Part shown: piece by piece, positions 54,402 to 64,000 of the stretch
Layout of the letters: each line of letters starts with the position of its first letter
Numbering within the stretch: position 1 is the stretch's first letter
NCBI GenBank assembly: GCA_037178625.1
Contig: CM074133.1
Coordinates: 2,418,001 to 2,482,000, forward strand
DNA length: 64,000 nucleotides
Direction: 5' to 3'
Origin: Skeletonema tropicum
Lineage: Eukaryota > Bacillariophyta > Thalassiosirophyceae > Thalassiosirales > Thalassiosiraceae
The notes under the pieces: generated by a model
The model's input: only the letters and a program-made list of their open reading frames with translations
Database searches by the model: none
What the model was told of the DNA's origin: nothing
Program-made: the position numbers and the translations under genes

Positions 54402-54554
54402 ACGTTTGAGCGACTGACGAAATCGCTTCCAGGAAGAACCACATACCCCGGGCCATTTTGTTTGTTATGTTAAATTAATATGTATGTTTCGATGAACGTC
54501 GTTAAATTAAAGTCCCTTCGTATATCTTGAGCGAACAAAGTTTTTGGTTTTATA

Positions 54555-56493
54555 TTATCTAGAGTCCACTCTGACATAAGCTGACATTTCATTCCACCCA
54601 TAATCATCAGGGACATCATGGAGATTATTTTCTTCTGCCCATGCATCAAAACCATCACACAGTGAGCCCGCAACGTCAGCGACAGTACTCTCTGATGTTA
54701 TGGAGGACTTATTAGTCTCATCTTCAACGCCCGCGTCTCCAAATCCAAAATCTTCTTCCTCAGTAATACTCTCCTCAGGAGTACTCTGCAGACGAGGACG
54801 AACAGGCAACGTTGGAAAGTCACAGCATTCTTTGCATCTTTTTGCAAAATTATAGTGTGTACAAAGGCGTTTGTGTGTATCTTCGGCTCGTTCTGAACTT
54901 GGTTTCTTGCTCAAGGGAATGAAGCCCCAGTTTGTTCGTCCAAGAATCAAACGAATTGATTTGAATGAAGTCTCATGCATCGATGGGATCAAGTTATACT
55001 CACATCCCTCACAGTCCAAATTCAACACAGATATGGGAGTGCCCAGCGGCAAGTCTTCCGGCGTTGCCTCTGCAAGAATAGCCCTTAGTGTTCGCAAATG
55101 GACAGTCAATTCAATATCGTTGGCAAAATCAAAATCCCTCTCAATGTTCCAATTTCGAGTGGCAGTGGTCATACTAGGCTTCCACACCATCTTCATCATG
55201 CTATCATTATCATCATGGTGCTTCGTTCCCACACCAGCCAATATTGGATGCACATATGATCTTTGCTCTTCTGATAGATTGCAACGAAAGTTGATATTTT
55301 GAATCAGCCAAGAAGGTGAAGCCGGCTCAATACTCACGATAGTTGTGTGTGGGTACATGTATGCCATTAGCATCGATGTAAATCCCAATGCCGATCCAAC
55401 ATCGACAAAGAGTTTATTCTCCCCCATAAATTGTGATGGGAGGTCCCAAAATCGGTAGAGATCATCATGTTGACCATCTTCCGCTGGCTCTGAATCGAAG
55501 TTGTAAATCAAACTTCCATCGAATGCTGAGTTCAATACACGCAACATACCCTCTGATCCTTGATCGCCTTTGGGGTACCACATGTGCACGTCATGTCCAC
55601 GCAATGTCTCTTTGTGCTCGGTGACAAGACCAAGCGTCTTTTTGATAATATCTTCCGAGATTTGTGCACGTGCGGATGACCACAAATCCAGCAATGACTC
55701 ACGTGTTTGAAAATTGTCAATGTCACAATGAATCGATGGATCAGATTCTTCTACTGTTGTTGACTTGGGAAGCGTGATTCCCTCTGCAGCTAGACAGAAT
55801 AAATGATGCGCTGTGAGCGTGAGCTGAGTGTTGTCTTCAAAATAACCACTCCCTCCTCCTCCGAAGTCTCCAGCTCCAAAGCCTCCAGGTTCACCAATGA
55901 AATCATCCATGATGTCTCCATCAACCTCTTCTTCTTGTTGTTCCATATCAAATTCCATAGCATCTTGAACACTATCCAACTCCATCTGAAGCCTCCTCCT
56001 ATTATTAACACTATTACTCCATTGCTCCTCCTCTTTCTGCCACCGTTCACTATCTTCCTTCGCCACTCGTTTCGCATCCAATACCGTATTCCACTCTCGT
56101 TCCATCTCCTCTTGCAATCCATCACAATCTAATATTTTAATGATGTCTAACGCTACTGCATTTTCTTCAGAATCCAATTTATGTGGCCCAACGACTGATG
56201 CGCTTGCCACCGCCACGACGGAGTAACTCTTGGTCGGAGAGACCCATCCTGCGTAGCTCAGGTGATAGTCGAGGATCCGTGGTTGTGCTACTATCACTTC
56301 CCGTGAGAATACCAGACACTAAAAAGAAGGAGGCAAATGTGACCGTGCCAAGGAGCGCTGCACCTATGAGAAGTAGGAGACGGTCGGCGGAGGAGAGTTG
56401 AGAGATGTACGGAATGTTGTCTAGCATGTCGAGGATTCCGCGTCCATTGCCACGACGGACGCGGCGGACGTTGGAACGGCTGATTGCTACCAT
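54555..56493 (-). CDS. FkbM-family methyltransferase with N-terminal membrane anchor, one frame break
   Basis: The first frame (56493 to about 56190) has a basic head and a membrane helix (LLLLIGAALLGTVTFASFFL), then RRMGLSDQELLRRGGGK. The second frame (from about 56200 to 54555) continues KLDSEENAVALDIIKIL, a Glu-rich coiled coil, then LFVDVGSALGFTSMLMAYMYP and VVSIEPASPS (SAM-binding) and VLNLDCEGCEYNLI, the FkbM hallmark. The C-terminus has a Cys group (KRCKECCDF) and an acidic tail. The frame change near 56190-56215 is best explained by one base in a G-rich stretch. Probable lumenal O-methyltransferase of a glycan or lipid; target unknown. Confidence 0.75.
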
Positions 56494-56808
56494 TATTCAC
56501 AGTGATTCGTCGTTGTTATTGCAGGCTGCTGGTGTTCTTTTTAGCTTTGTGGCTTTATTGGTTATTGGTATGGTAGCAAAGGCAAAGGCACTGCACAAGG
56601 CACTAGAGAGCAAGAAGTCTGCAAGAAGTCGATCACAAAGAGATATTTCAGAGTTTGGTTTGCGATACGTGTCTCATTTTTGGCGCCGTTCATCTTCGTA
56701 TCTTGAGCCAAGCGCCAAGCGCTGACGCAACAGCAACAGATCATGATGAGATGAATTTCATCTTCATTAGCATACAAACTTAACAGCAGTCAAGAACACA
56801 ACAACACC

Positions 56809-57621
56809 ATGCAGTCTCGATCAGTCGCCCTACTCATGGCTATGAGGTCTGCATCACTTGCAGCCGGCTTCGTATCTCCTACATCAAGAAGCTTCAGCGG
56901 TGCTCGTACCATCAGCAGCAGTGGCACCAACCTCAAGGCCAACACAATGAAAGAACTCGCTGAAAAAGTTCTTGTCAATCCCAAATTCCCTCCTGAATGG
57001 CCATTCACTCCAGAAGACTTTATGCGTCAAGATGAATCTGATGATACGATATTTTATGATCAACCACGTCTTGTGTACCATATTGATGACTACGCGGTTG
57101 ATGCATTAACAAAATACTATGCTGAAAATTTAAAGGAGGGTGATGATGTATTGGACATTTGCTCCTCGTGGGTTAGTCACTACCCCAAAGACTTCAAGGG
57201 TGGAAAGGTTGTTGGGCTGGGAATGAATGAATATGAGCTGAGTCAGAATAAACAATTGACTTCGTATGATGTGAAAGACTTGAATGCAGACTGTGTATTT
57301 CCATATGATGATGAATCATTTGATAAGGTAACATGCGTCGTCAGTGTTGATTACTTGAATCAACCTAGAAAGGTGTTTGATGAGATTGCTCGCGTATTGA
57401 GACCTGGCGGTGAAGCTATCATTAGTATGAGTAATCGTTGTTTCCCCACGAAAGCATTTCGTATATGGCTCCAGACTAACGATCTGGAACACATATTCAT
57501 TGTTGGAAGCTTCTTCCACTTCTCTGGAAAGTTCGATCCAGCTACTTGTGACGATATATCACCCAACCCTGGACGCAGTGATCCTCTCTTCATTGTCAAG
57601 GCAGCAAAGAAGAGTGACTAA
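56809..57621 (+). CDS. Plastid-targeted class I methyltransferase-like protein
   Basis: 270 aa. The N-terminus (MQSRSVALLMAMRSASLAAG) is a signal peptide, followed by a GFVSPTSRSF step resembling the A-x-A-F cleavage motif of diatom bipartite plastid presequences. The body has VLDICSSWVSHYP and VVGLGMNEYEL, then NADCVFPYDDESFDKVTCVVSVDYL and EIARVLRPGG, typical of class I SAM methyltransferases of the UbiE/Methyltransf_11 type, although the usual G-x-G motif is replaced by CSS. Substrate unknown. Single exon; divergent from the FkbM gene. Confidence 0.78.
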   Translation: MQSRSVALLMAMRSASLAAGFVSPTSRSFSGARTISSSGTNLKANTMKELAEKVLVNPKFPPEWPFTPEDFMRQDESDDTIFYDQPRLVYHIDDYAVDALTKYYAENLKEGDDVLDICSSWVSHYPKDFKGGKVVGLGMNEYELSQNKQLTSYDVKDLNADCVFPYDDESFDKVTCVVSVDYLNQPRKVFDEIARVLRPGGEAIISMSNRCFPTKAFRIWLQTNDLEHIFIVGSFFHFSGKFDPATCDDISPNPGRSDPLFIVKAAKKSD

Positions 57622-57784
57622 ATATGTAATGTTTAAGGAGGAGTGAAGAGGATACCGCTAAGAGCTCTTAAGCACAAGTTCAAACAAACAAATGCCTATT
57701 TTATAGCTTCATAGAATTGCGTCCTTCTTGCTTTTCGCATCAAACAAATATACATATCAACGTATTCACACATCGTTTATTCCA

Positions 57785-58996
57785 TCAAATCAAATTGGAA
57801 CCAAGATCACCACCTGGCTGACTCCTGCGACTCCAATACATCTTGAAAAGGACAAGCTGTACACCAAACATTGCTGCTGTCAATCCAATGAAAGCGACTG
57901 GAACTGCTTCGGCCGTGTCTCCTTCAATGTTAGCACCTCTCTGCAACTCCTTGGTCGGGACGCAACCAGACAGTTTCATGCACGTGTCGCATACTGGACA
58001 ATCATCAGGGCACTCGTCGTTCGCACAATCGATATCTCCATACTGAATCAGAATCTTGGCAGCTGTACAGGAACAACTGTCAAGCGAGGTTGAGTTGGAG
58101 CAAGTTAGTGCCAAATCCCACATCCACAACGCCGAGAATGAGCTGCACTCTTTCATATCGAACAAGTGAAGAGGATTGGGAGTTTCGTCAACTTCTTCGG
58201 CAGCAAGAGCACTACTTTCGTCAACTTCTTTGGCAGCAAGAGCACTACTTTCGTCAACTAGAGCACTACTTTCGTCAACAGTAGTGGTACTACTCGACAC
58301 TTGGTCATTGGTGAAAGTTTCATCCAATGCAGCTTCATATTCAGTATACGCAACACTTTCAGATGTGTTCCCGCTGCCTTCGTTGTTATTGATCGTGTCA
58401 TCTTCGTTACCGCTGTCTTCGATATCATTGATCGCGTCATCTTCATTATCCTCTTCACCGCCTGACGCGCTTGATTGATCGCCCTTGTAATCGTAATCGT
58501 CACTCACATTTACCTCATCATCCTGGTCTTCAATGTTGTCATCTGATCCACCCGACGCACCCGTCTGGTTAGTATTGATATCTTCATAGACGCTAGTAGT
58601 AGTAACTGTCGAAGTGGTGGTTGTGGTGACATCAATAACATTCGAGTTCGAGGAGTCACTTTCGGCAGACGCACTTGATGATAGAGTGTTCGCCATGACG
58701 GTGGTACCATTGACAACGATTTCACACTTAGGCATGTCCTCCTTGAATCGGCTTGCTTCCTCTAGTTCTTCAGCCGATAATCCTAAACATCCCGTGTATT
58801 TACCAGAAATGGCATGACTGAGATGATGTGGACGGGGTGGACCGATATGAGAAACGAGATGCGGAGGAGATGGCAAGAGATTACGACGCACACGTCGTGA
58901 ACGTGACAGTTTGCTGCGATCTACTCTCCAGACCAACAATGGAGATGCGCCGCCTAGAAGAAGGCAGGCAACGGTGGTACTCCTAATCATCGCCAT
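57785..58996 (-). CDS. Secreted/type I membrane protein with acidic low-complexity region
   Basis: 403 aa, ATG 58996. Hydrophobic N-terminus (MAMIRSTTVACLLLGGAS), a basic stretch, a long Ser/Thr/Asp/Glu/Asn-rich region with at least three VDESSAL(AA) repeats, a Cys-rich module (about residues 285-345, ten or more Cys) and a membrane helix near the end (VAFIGLTAAMFGVQLVLF). Layout suggests a cell-surface or vesicle protein; family not recognised. It converges with the methyltransferase at 56.8 kb. Confidence 0.7.
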   Translation of the reverse strand: MAMIRSTTVACLLLGGASPLLVWRVDRSKLSRSRRVRRNLLPSPPHLVSHIGPPRPHHLSHAISGKYTGCLGLSAEELEEASRFKEDMPKCEIVVNGTTVMANTLSSSASAESDSSNSNVIDVTTTTTSTVTTTSVYEDINTNQTGASGGSDDNIEDQDDEVNVSDDYDYKGDQSSASGGEEDNEDDAINDIEDSGNEDDTINNNEGSGNTSESVAYTEYEAALDETFTNDQVSSSTTTVDESSALVDESSALAAKEVDESSALAAEEVDETPNPLHLFDMKECSSFSALWMWDLALTCSNSTSLDSCSCTAAKILIQYGDIDCANDECPDDCPVCDTCMKLSGCVPTKELQRGANIEGDTAEAVPVAFIGLTAAMFGVQLVLFKMYWSRRSQPGGDLGSNLI

Positions 58997-59272
58997 GATT
59001 TATTTTGGTGATTGTGTTCTCGTTGGCATTGATGCATTTCGATCGTGGTGCTGTTTCGGTATGTACGGTATCGTACCTCGCGAATCATCTACGATCCAAA
59101 AATAAGTATCTACATACCCGAGTCAATCTCTTCTTAATCCAATGAAAAGATCTTCCACAAGAACAAATTATCGTACCATAGTCGCGAGTCGACTGTGTCG
59201 TCATTCCTTCATAATTACTTTTGTTAGCTTTTACCTGTACAAAATAGCTAGCCTTTATCCTAAAACAACAAA

Positions 59273-61796
59273 TCAATTACCATGAAATTTCTTTCCCGAT
59301 GCTGCATAATCTTTCAATAACTGGACAGGCTCAAATTGCTCCCCCTTTGTTTCTGCGTAGCCATGCATCATATCGACAAATGAGGAAGTGCCAACGCTGT
59401 CGAGATACCTGAATACACCACCTCTGAATGGTGCAAATCCAATGCCGAATACGAGACCAATGTCCCCACATACTGGGTTCTCAATGATTTCATCTTGCAA
59501 ACACATGGCTGCCTCGTTGACCAAGCGTGCCACGACACGATTCTGAATGTCAGTCTCGCTAAGATCTGAACTATTTCCAGCTGTAAATTCTTTCAAGTAG
59601 GCAGTCACCTCAGGTCCTACCGTCGGCTTGCCCTTCTTTCCGGAGTAGGTGAAGAATCCCTGATTAGATTTCTTTCCAAGCCATCCCTTCTCAACCATGT
59701 TCGATAGCAAAGAGAGATCGCCACCGCCCATTCTCACGCCAAGGTCAGCAGAAGCGAGATAGTTGGACACTTTGGATGCGACATCTACACCGACATTGTC
59801 GATCAAAGTAATTGGTCCGACTGGCATACCAAAATTCTTCATTGCCTTATCAAGTCTATCGAGAGGGACACCTTCCTTAACCAAAGCTGTTACCTCAGAA
59901 AGAATTGGGCCCAAACAACGATTCACATAGAATCCAGGGACGTCTTTGACAACGACGCACGTCTTGCCCTGTTTGTTCCCAACAGCAAACGCTGTAGCCA
60001 AAGCTTCTTCGGAAGTTCCTGCATGTGGAATGATTTCCAACAAAGGCATTTGTGGCTGGAAAGAAGAGCATTGTGAGTGTTTGAGCGATGCAAAATTGCG
60101 AGCGATTTAGGTTTGAGCAACTTACCACTGGTGAAAAGTAATGCATACCAACAACATTCTCAGATCGCTTCACTTCTTCTCCGGGTGCAGCAATATCTGC
60201 AATAGGGATAGCACTTGTATTTGTCGCAAAAACACAATGATCAGGTGTGACTTCTTCAACTTGCTGAATAATCTTTCTCTTGAGAGCGAGATCCTCAAAC
60301 ACAGCCTCAATGACCAAGTCGGCACCGGCAAAGTGACGTTTCCATGACTCAGTATTGTCTGAAAGGGGCGTCACACGCGATGAATTAGTATTGAATTCAT
60401 AATTGGTCATTCTCTTTCGCTTACACTTCTTCTCCCAGTTGTCAGTCATGTAGGAGACCCCCCTACCAACAGCTGCATCATCACGATCTTTCAAAAGTAC
60501 GTCGTATCCCTTCTCTGCAGTCACCTGAGCAATTCCGGCTCCCATGAGACCAGCTCCCATCACTGCAACCTTTTTGACTTTGATTGGCTCCGCACCAGAC
60601 GACAATTTCTTCATCTGAGTAGTACCATCAAAGAGGCCGATAAGAGCTTCACTTTCTTTGGTAGCAGCAAGTTTTGCAAATCCTTCACGTTCATGCTTGA
60701 ATTTTTCCATCCCAGGATGAGCAAGACCATATTTCACGCAGTCAATGATCTCGTATGGAGCGGGGTATTTACCACCTGTGTTCTTATCAACAGTTTCCTT
60801 GACCTTGGACCACATCAAATTCTGCCCAGGTGGAGTATCCTCAATCAAGCGGTTGATCAGAGACTTCTTCTTCGGTTTACTCTTCTTCACCGACCCATTG
60901 GCAAGTCCCTCTGCAGTCTCAATCGCGACCGATTCCAATGACTGAGGTGCAACAACCAAATCTACAAGACCCATCTTCTTGGCCTTTGCTGGGAGAATAT
61001 TCTTACCAGTTAGCATCATATCCATCGCGCCCTGAATACCAACAAGTGCAGGTAAGTTCTGCGTCCCACCAAAGCCAGGGAGCAACCCAAGCTTTACTTC
61101 AGGCAATGCCAGCTTGGTAGCTTTCGAATCAGTACAGATACGATAATCACACCACAACGCCCACTCCAATCCACCCCCCAACGCAGGACCATGAATCGCC
61201 GCCACCATTGGAACCTTCTTGGACTTCATATGCAAAAAGAAGTTCAACGCCTCTTCAATCACAGGAACCAACGTCGACTTGTCTTGCACACTACTAATAT
61301 CAAAAATGTCCGCACCGGCAATAAAGCCAGATTCCTTGGCAGAAGTAAAGACGATGGATTGGATGTCCGAGTTGGATTGAATGTCGGCTTCCCACATGGT
61401 CTGTGCTTCCCTCATTAGGGCGAAGCTGAGTGTGTTGACTTTCTTGTCGGGGTTGTCAAATCGAATGATTGCGACACCGGAGGGGGTGAGTTCGACATTT
61501 TGGAAGTGTTTGTATTTGCGTTCGGGGGTTGGAACAAATGGCGTTTCTTCCTTGGCCGCCGCAGCTGGTGGTGGTGGTGAAGGTTTCGAAGCAGGCTCTT
61601 CTCGGATTGCCGCAGCAGCACTGGAGAAGTGCTTCGTGGCTTTAACTTCTTGCTGCTGAAAATGATGCAATGTTGGATTGGCATCAAGTAGTCGAACTGA
61701 TGCTGCACGGGAGATAATTGTTCTTCCAAGAAGGGAAGATGATTGACGGCTTAGCGGCGAGGCTAGCGATTTTCTGACGGCAGAGCTCAGTAACAT
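59273..61796 (-). CDS. HADHA: Mitochondrial trifunctional enzyme alpha subunit (enoyl-CoA hydratase / 3-hydroxyacyl-CoA dehydrogenase)
   Basis: Catalyses two steps of fatty-acid beta-oxidation. Two exons (61796-60126, 60055-59273) with a 70-bp GT-AG intron (60056-60125) joining HYFSPV to PQMPLLEIIPHAGTS. About 816 aa. N-terminal presequence (MLLSSAVRKSLASPLSRQ), then a crotonase domain with the oxyanion-hole segment IHGPALGGGLEWAL (Glu about 210) and LALPEVKLGLLPGFGGTQ (second Glu), then the NAD-binding VAVMGAGLMGAGIAQ, GMHYFSPV with the catalytic His, and KDVPGFYVNR. Two tandem 3HCDH C-terminal repeats complete the family layout. All key residues are present. Confidence 0.95.
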
Positions 61797-62173
61797 TGTG
61801 GCAATTCAACTTCGTACTTCGTATCGTTTCACGCTGCGTTGGATTTATGAGCCGTATTCTTGATTGGGTTGGAAGAGCCCCAAGCTGCCCAGAATGCTAA
61901 TTGGTGTCAGTGATGATTCGATCAGATGGATCGGATGCGGAAGTGATCGATGGCGAGGAGGTTCTCATTTTTGATGGCAGGATTCTTCGCGCCAGAACGG
62001 TATCCATGGGTATTTGTAAGTATTCGGTGGATACAAAATTTAGTGACTCATCTTGCTTGCTCATTGCTCATACCATACATTGCTCATTCAACCATGGAGG
62101 ACGTCGCCACGCCTCTACAACATAGGTAGCATACTCCTCATAACATCCATCCAAACGATCGACAACATTTACC
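61797..62173. other. Divergent promoter region
   Basis: 377 bp between the HADHA start and the fibrillin-like gene, which are head to head. No RNA gene or repeat recognised. Confidence 0.45.
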
Positions 62174-62881
62174 ATGCTTTCATTCATTACTCTTGCAGTC
62201 TCAATCAGCTGCCTCTGTCTGCAGCAACAAGCAGTAGCATTCTCAACTCTGCCAGCAACACAACATACACGTACATCTCACGACGCATCGAAGTCGACAA
62301 CAGCAAGAAATGCGGTGCAGCTCCCAGAGCTCTCATTTCCAAATCTATTCCAGTCCAAAGATGTTCGTCGATCCGAATTGAAGGAACAGATCCTCACTCT
62401 TGCGTCTGAAACAAAACGTGGTTTGACTGCAACCGATGAACAGAAGGAACAAATGCAAACACTCTTTGCAGAGCTGGAAGCTCTCAATCCAACTCCTAAT
62501 CCACTCATTGCCAATGACAAGAAGGCAAGTGTGAATGGAGATTGGTCACTTGACTACACAACTTCCGATTCTATACTTGGAAAGGGCGGATTTCCAAGGG
62601 TAGGTCCAATCATTCAGAATATTGATACAACAACTCTCTCTGCCAAAAACTCGGAAGTTGTCCAATATCTTCTATTCCCAATTCCACGCAGCGTCTCTGC
62701 CGAATTATCACCAGTTAATGGAAAGTTCACTGATGTCAAGTTCAAACGATTTCAGCTGGGTCCGATTGGGTTTGATGCACCAGATTCGTTTCGTGGCTCA
62801 TTGGATATAACATATCTTGATGAAGACGTTAGATTGACGAGAGGAGATAAAGGCAACATTTTTGTTCTGACTCGAATGTAG
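62174..62881 (+). CDS. Plastid lipid-associated protein (PAP/fibrillin family)
   Basis: 235 aa. Signal peptide MLSFITLAVSISCLCLQQQA followed by VAFSTLP, the diatom plastid cleavage motif. The mature part opens with a helix (LKEQILTLASETKRGLTATDEQKEQ), then VNGDWSLDYTTSDSILG, VGPIIQNID and a final DITYLDEDVRLTRGDKGNIFVLTR, the conserved end of PAP/fibrillin domains. These lipocalin-like proteins bind lipids at thylakoids and plastoglobules. Single exon. Confidence 0.88.
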   Translation: MLSFITLAVSISCLCLQQQAVAFSTLPATQHTRTSHDASKSTTARNAVQLPELSFPNLFQSKDVRRSELKEQILTLASETKRGLTATDEQKEQMQTLFAELEALNPTPNPLIANDKKASVNGDWSLDYTTSDSILGKGGFPRVGPIIQNIDTTTLSAKNSEVVQYLLFPIPRSVSAELSPVNGKFTDVKFKRFQLGPIGFDAPDSFRGSLDITYLDEDVRLTRGDKGNIFVLTRM

Positions 62882-62948
62882 ACATATCATGGAATACTAG
62901 GTAGAGATGTTCAGGAACATTCAACTCATTTGAAGCAGTAAATAATGG

Positions 62949-64000
62949 TTAACGACTATTTATTTTTCCATCAATATCATGAACCCATGACGGAAGTTTC
63001 GTCCTGTACTTTACAATTCTTGAACCTTTGTCATCATTTACATGCAAACTGTATTGAAGTGCATGTAGCCAGATACCTTGCGATCGCACCAAGTACTCCA
63101 TCAGGGTTCTTCTGAATACAGCCTCCTCATTATTGCGTCTTGCTTGAGCAGATCCATCGAGAGAATGGATGTTATCTGCACCACGACATCTTGCACACCA
63201 CACACAAGTCTTAACTATGAAGTCGTCCATAGATTCACCATCCTCTCTAGATTTGTTGGCAACAACGTGATATATTTCTTCATCGGTAGCGGGTACATTG
63301 GAAAGTGTAAGCTCAGTATCGCTTGATCCTTTATCTAGCCTGTTCAGCCACTCTCTTGACTTTCGACATACTTGTTGACCTTTGTCATCTCCAAACCACA
63401 AGTCTCCACCGTAACAATGATCGTTTGCAATGGGGTGTCCTAACGCTTGTAAATGAAGGCGGATCTGATGCATTCGACCAGTGTCTGGCTTTACTAGCAA
63501 TAGAGATGTGTCAGATGCTTTGTCGTAGGATAATAATGTGAATGCTGTCTGGGCCGGTTTTATGCCTTCAAGCTCGCTTTCACTCTTGCTTGAGAAATCT
63601 CCAGCTTCACAAACACCATTTTTATGTGATGAGATTCGACAAGGGCAAGCAAAATGTAGCCAGTTAATGGAATGTTTTTCTGATTCTGCATGGGCTGATG
63701 AGCCAACTGCAAACTCTATAATCTCTGATGTTGTCATGTCTTCACATTGTGTCGTACAATCTTGGACATAAGCATTCTCGACAATATTACCAAGGTAATC
63801 AGTGACCCAAAATCCAAGCGCAGAGATGCAAGCTGTCTGACTTTCACTAGCACCAACTTCCTTTTTCTTGCCTTTCTTCTTCAAGACCGGTAATCTAACC
63901 TTAACGCCTCCAGATATATTACATTCATCATGCTCAGCAACCTCACCATGGGATATTGGAGGAACAGTTGCAATTTTCTGTTGTTTTGACTGCCTTTCGA
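62949..64000 (-). CDS. RluA-family RNA pseudouridine synthase, C-terminal part (5' partial)
   Basis: The frame is open to the right edge of the window, so the N-terminus is missing. KPDTGRMHQIRLHLQALGHPIANDHCYGG is the conserved second half of RluA/RIB2/PUS8-type synthases; a preceding Lys-rich insertion (VLKKKGKKKEVG), the DYLGNIVENAY segment and a Cys/His cluster (CVWCARCRG) are lineage-specific. The C-terminal IWLHALQYSLH matches the family end. The catalytic Asp motif (HRLD) lies outside the window. Converts uridine to pseudouridine in tRNA or rRNA; which site is not predictable. Confidence 0.85.
   Translation of the reverse strand, partial: ERQSKQQKIATVPPISHGEVAEHDECNISGGVKVRLPVLKKKGKKKEVGASESQTACISALGFWVTDYLGNIVENAYVQDCTTQCEDMTTSEIIEFAVGSSAHAESEKHSINWLHFACPCRISSHKNGVCEAGDFSSKSESELEGIKPAQTAFTLLSYDKASDTSLLLVKPDTGRMHQIRLHLQALGHPIANDHCYGGDLWFGDDKGQQVCRKSREWLNRLDKGSSDTELTLSNVPATDEEIYHVVANKSREDGESMDDFIVKTCVWCARCRGADNIHSLDGSAQARRNNEEAVFRRTLMEYLVRSQGIWLHALQYSLHVNDDKGSRIVKYRTKLPSWVHDIDGKINSR

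Noticed and set aside
56405..56725. 106-codon plus-strand open frame overlapping the FkbM gene start
   Set aside because: It is antisense to the conserved N-terminal anchor of the FkbM gene and covers the shared promoter; composition is not coding-like.
60056..60125. HADHA appears to be two overlapping genes
   Set aside because: A 70-bp GT-AG intron joins them in phase at HYFSPV-PQMPLLE, so it is one gene.

Overview
The window is nuclear DNA of a photosynthetic stramenopile, most probably a centric diatom of the Thalassiosira type. This is inferred from short spliceosomal introns (about 70-103 bp), N-terminal plastid presequences with an A-x-A-F or A-G-F step (fibrillin-like gene, methyltransferase at 56.8 kb), several protein families that I know mainly from diatoms, and a diatom-type reverse transcriptase. 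No species can be named from the sequence alone.

Region by region. 1-11.4 kb: 3' half of DNA topoisomerase II, tail-to-tail with meiotic MSH5; then an extended SDR reductase, a 2OG-oxygenase-like/Ctr copper-transporter fusion, a TAF11-like transcription factor and a delta-9-type desaturase. From 4.8 to 11.4 kb nearly every conserved gene has single-base frame breaks. 11.4-18.6 kb is accessory: no recognisable gene for about 3 kb, a GC-rich hairpin, tRNA-like A/B-box repeats, and two apparently identical tandem copies of a 2,059-bp unit holding a broken tyrosine-recombinase (Crypton-like) gene. 19-26 kb: sulfotransferase, Gfo/Idh/MocA oxidoreductase, a conserved diatom family of unknown function, a membrane-anchored histidine phosphatase, and a TrmA-type tRNA methyltransferase with three frame breaks.

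26.4-54.4 kb is dominated by a tandem segmental duplication. Block A (28928-42860) and block B (47435-53915) carry the same order: IF-2 3' end, a transmembrane protein, a putative glycosyltransferase on the minus strand, and an EF-hand 5'-nucleotidase-like gene. IF-2 is complete only at the left edge of A, and AP-2 sigma only at the right edge of B, as expected for a head-to-tail duplication. In A the glycosyltransferase is split by a 7.46-kb mosaic of gene fragments (SNF2 helicase, methyltransferase, reverse transcriptase and others). In B the 5'-nucleotidase is broken by indels. Each block therefore keeps the gene that the other has lost. The 4.6-kb spacer holds satellite-like repeats, small templated-looking patches and a flap-endonuclease gene cut off at the junction.

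54.5-64 kb is ordinary genic DNA: an FkbM-type methyltransferase with a membrane anchor, a plastid-type methyltransferase, an acidic membrane protein, the mitochondrial trifunctional enzyme alpha subunit, a PAP/fibrillin protein and the C-terminal part of an RluA-type pseudouridine synthase running off the window. The genes form no operon; they are independent eukaryotic transcription units, some sharing short divergent promoters.

The most noteworthy signals are the reciprocal gene survival in the duplicated blocks, the mosaic insertion, the tandem recombinase-bearing units, and the non-random frame breaks, which may be partly assembly error.
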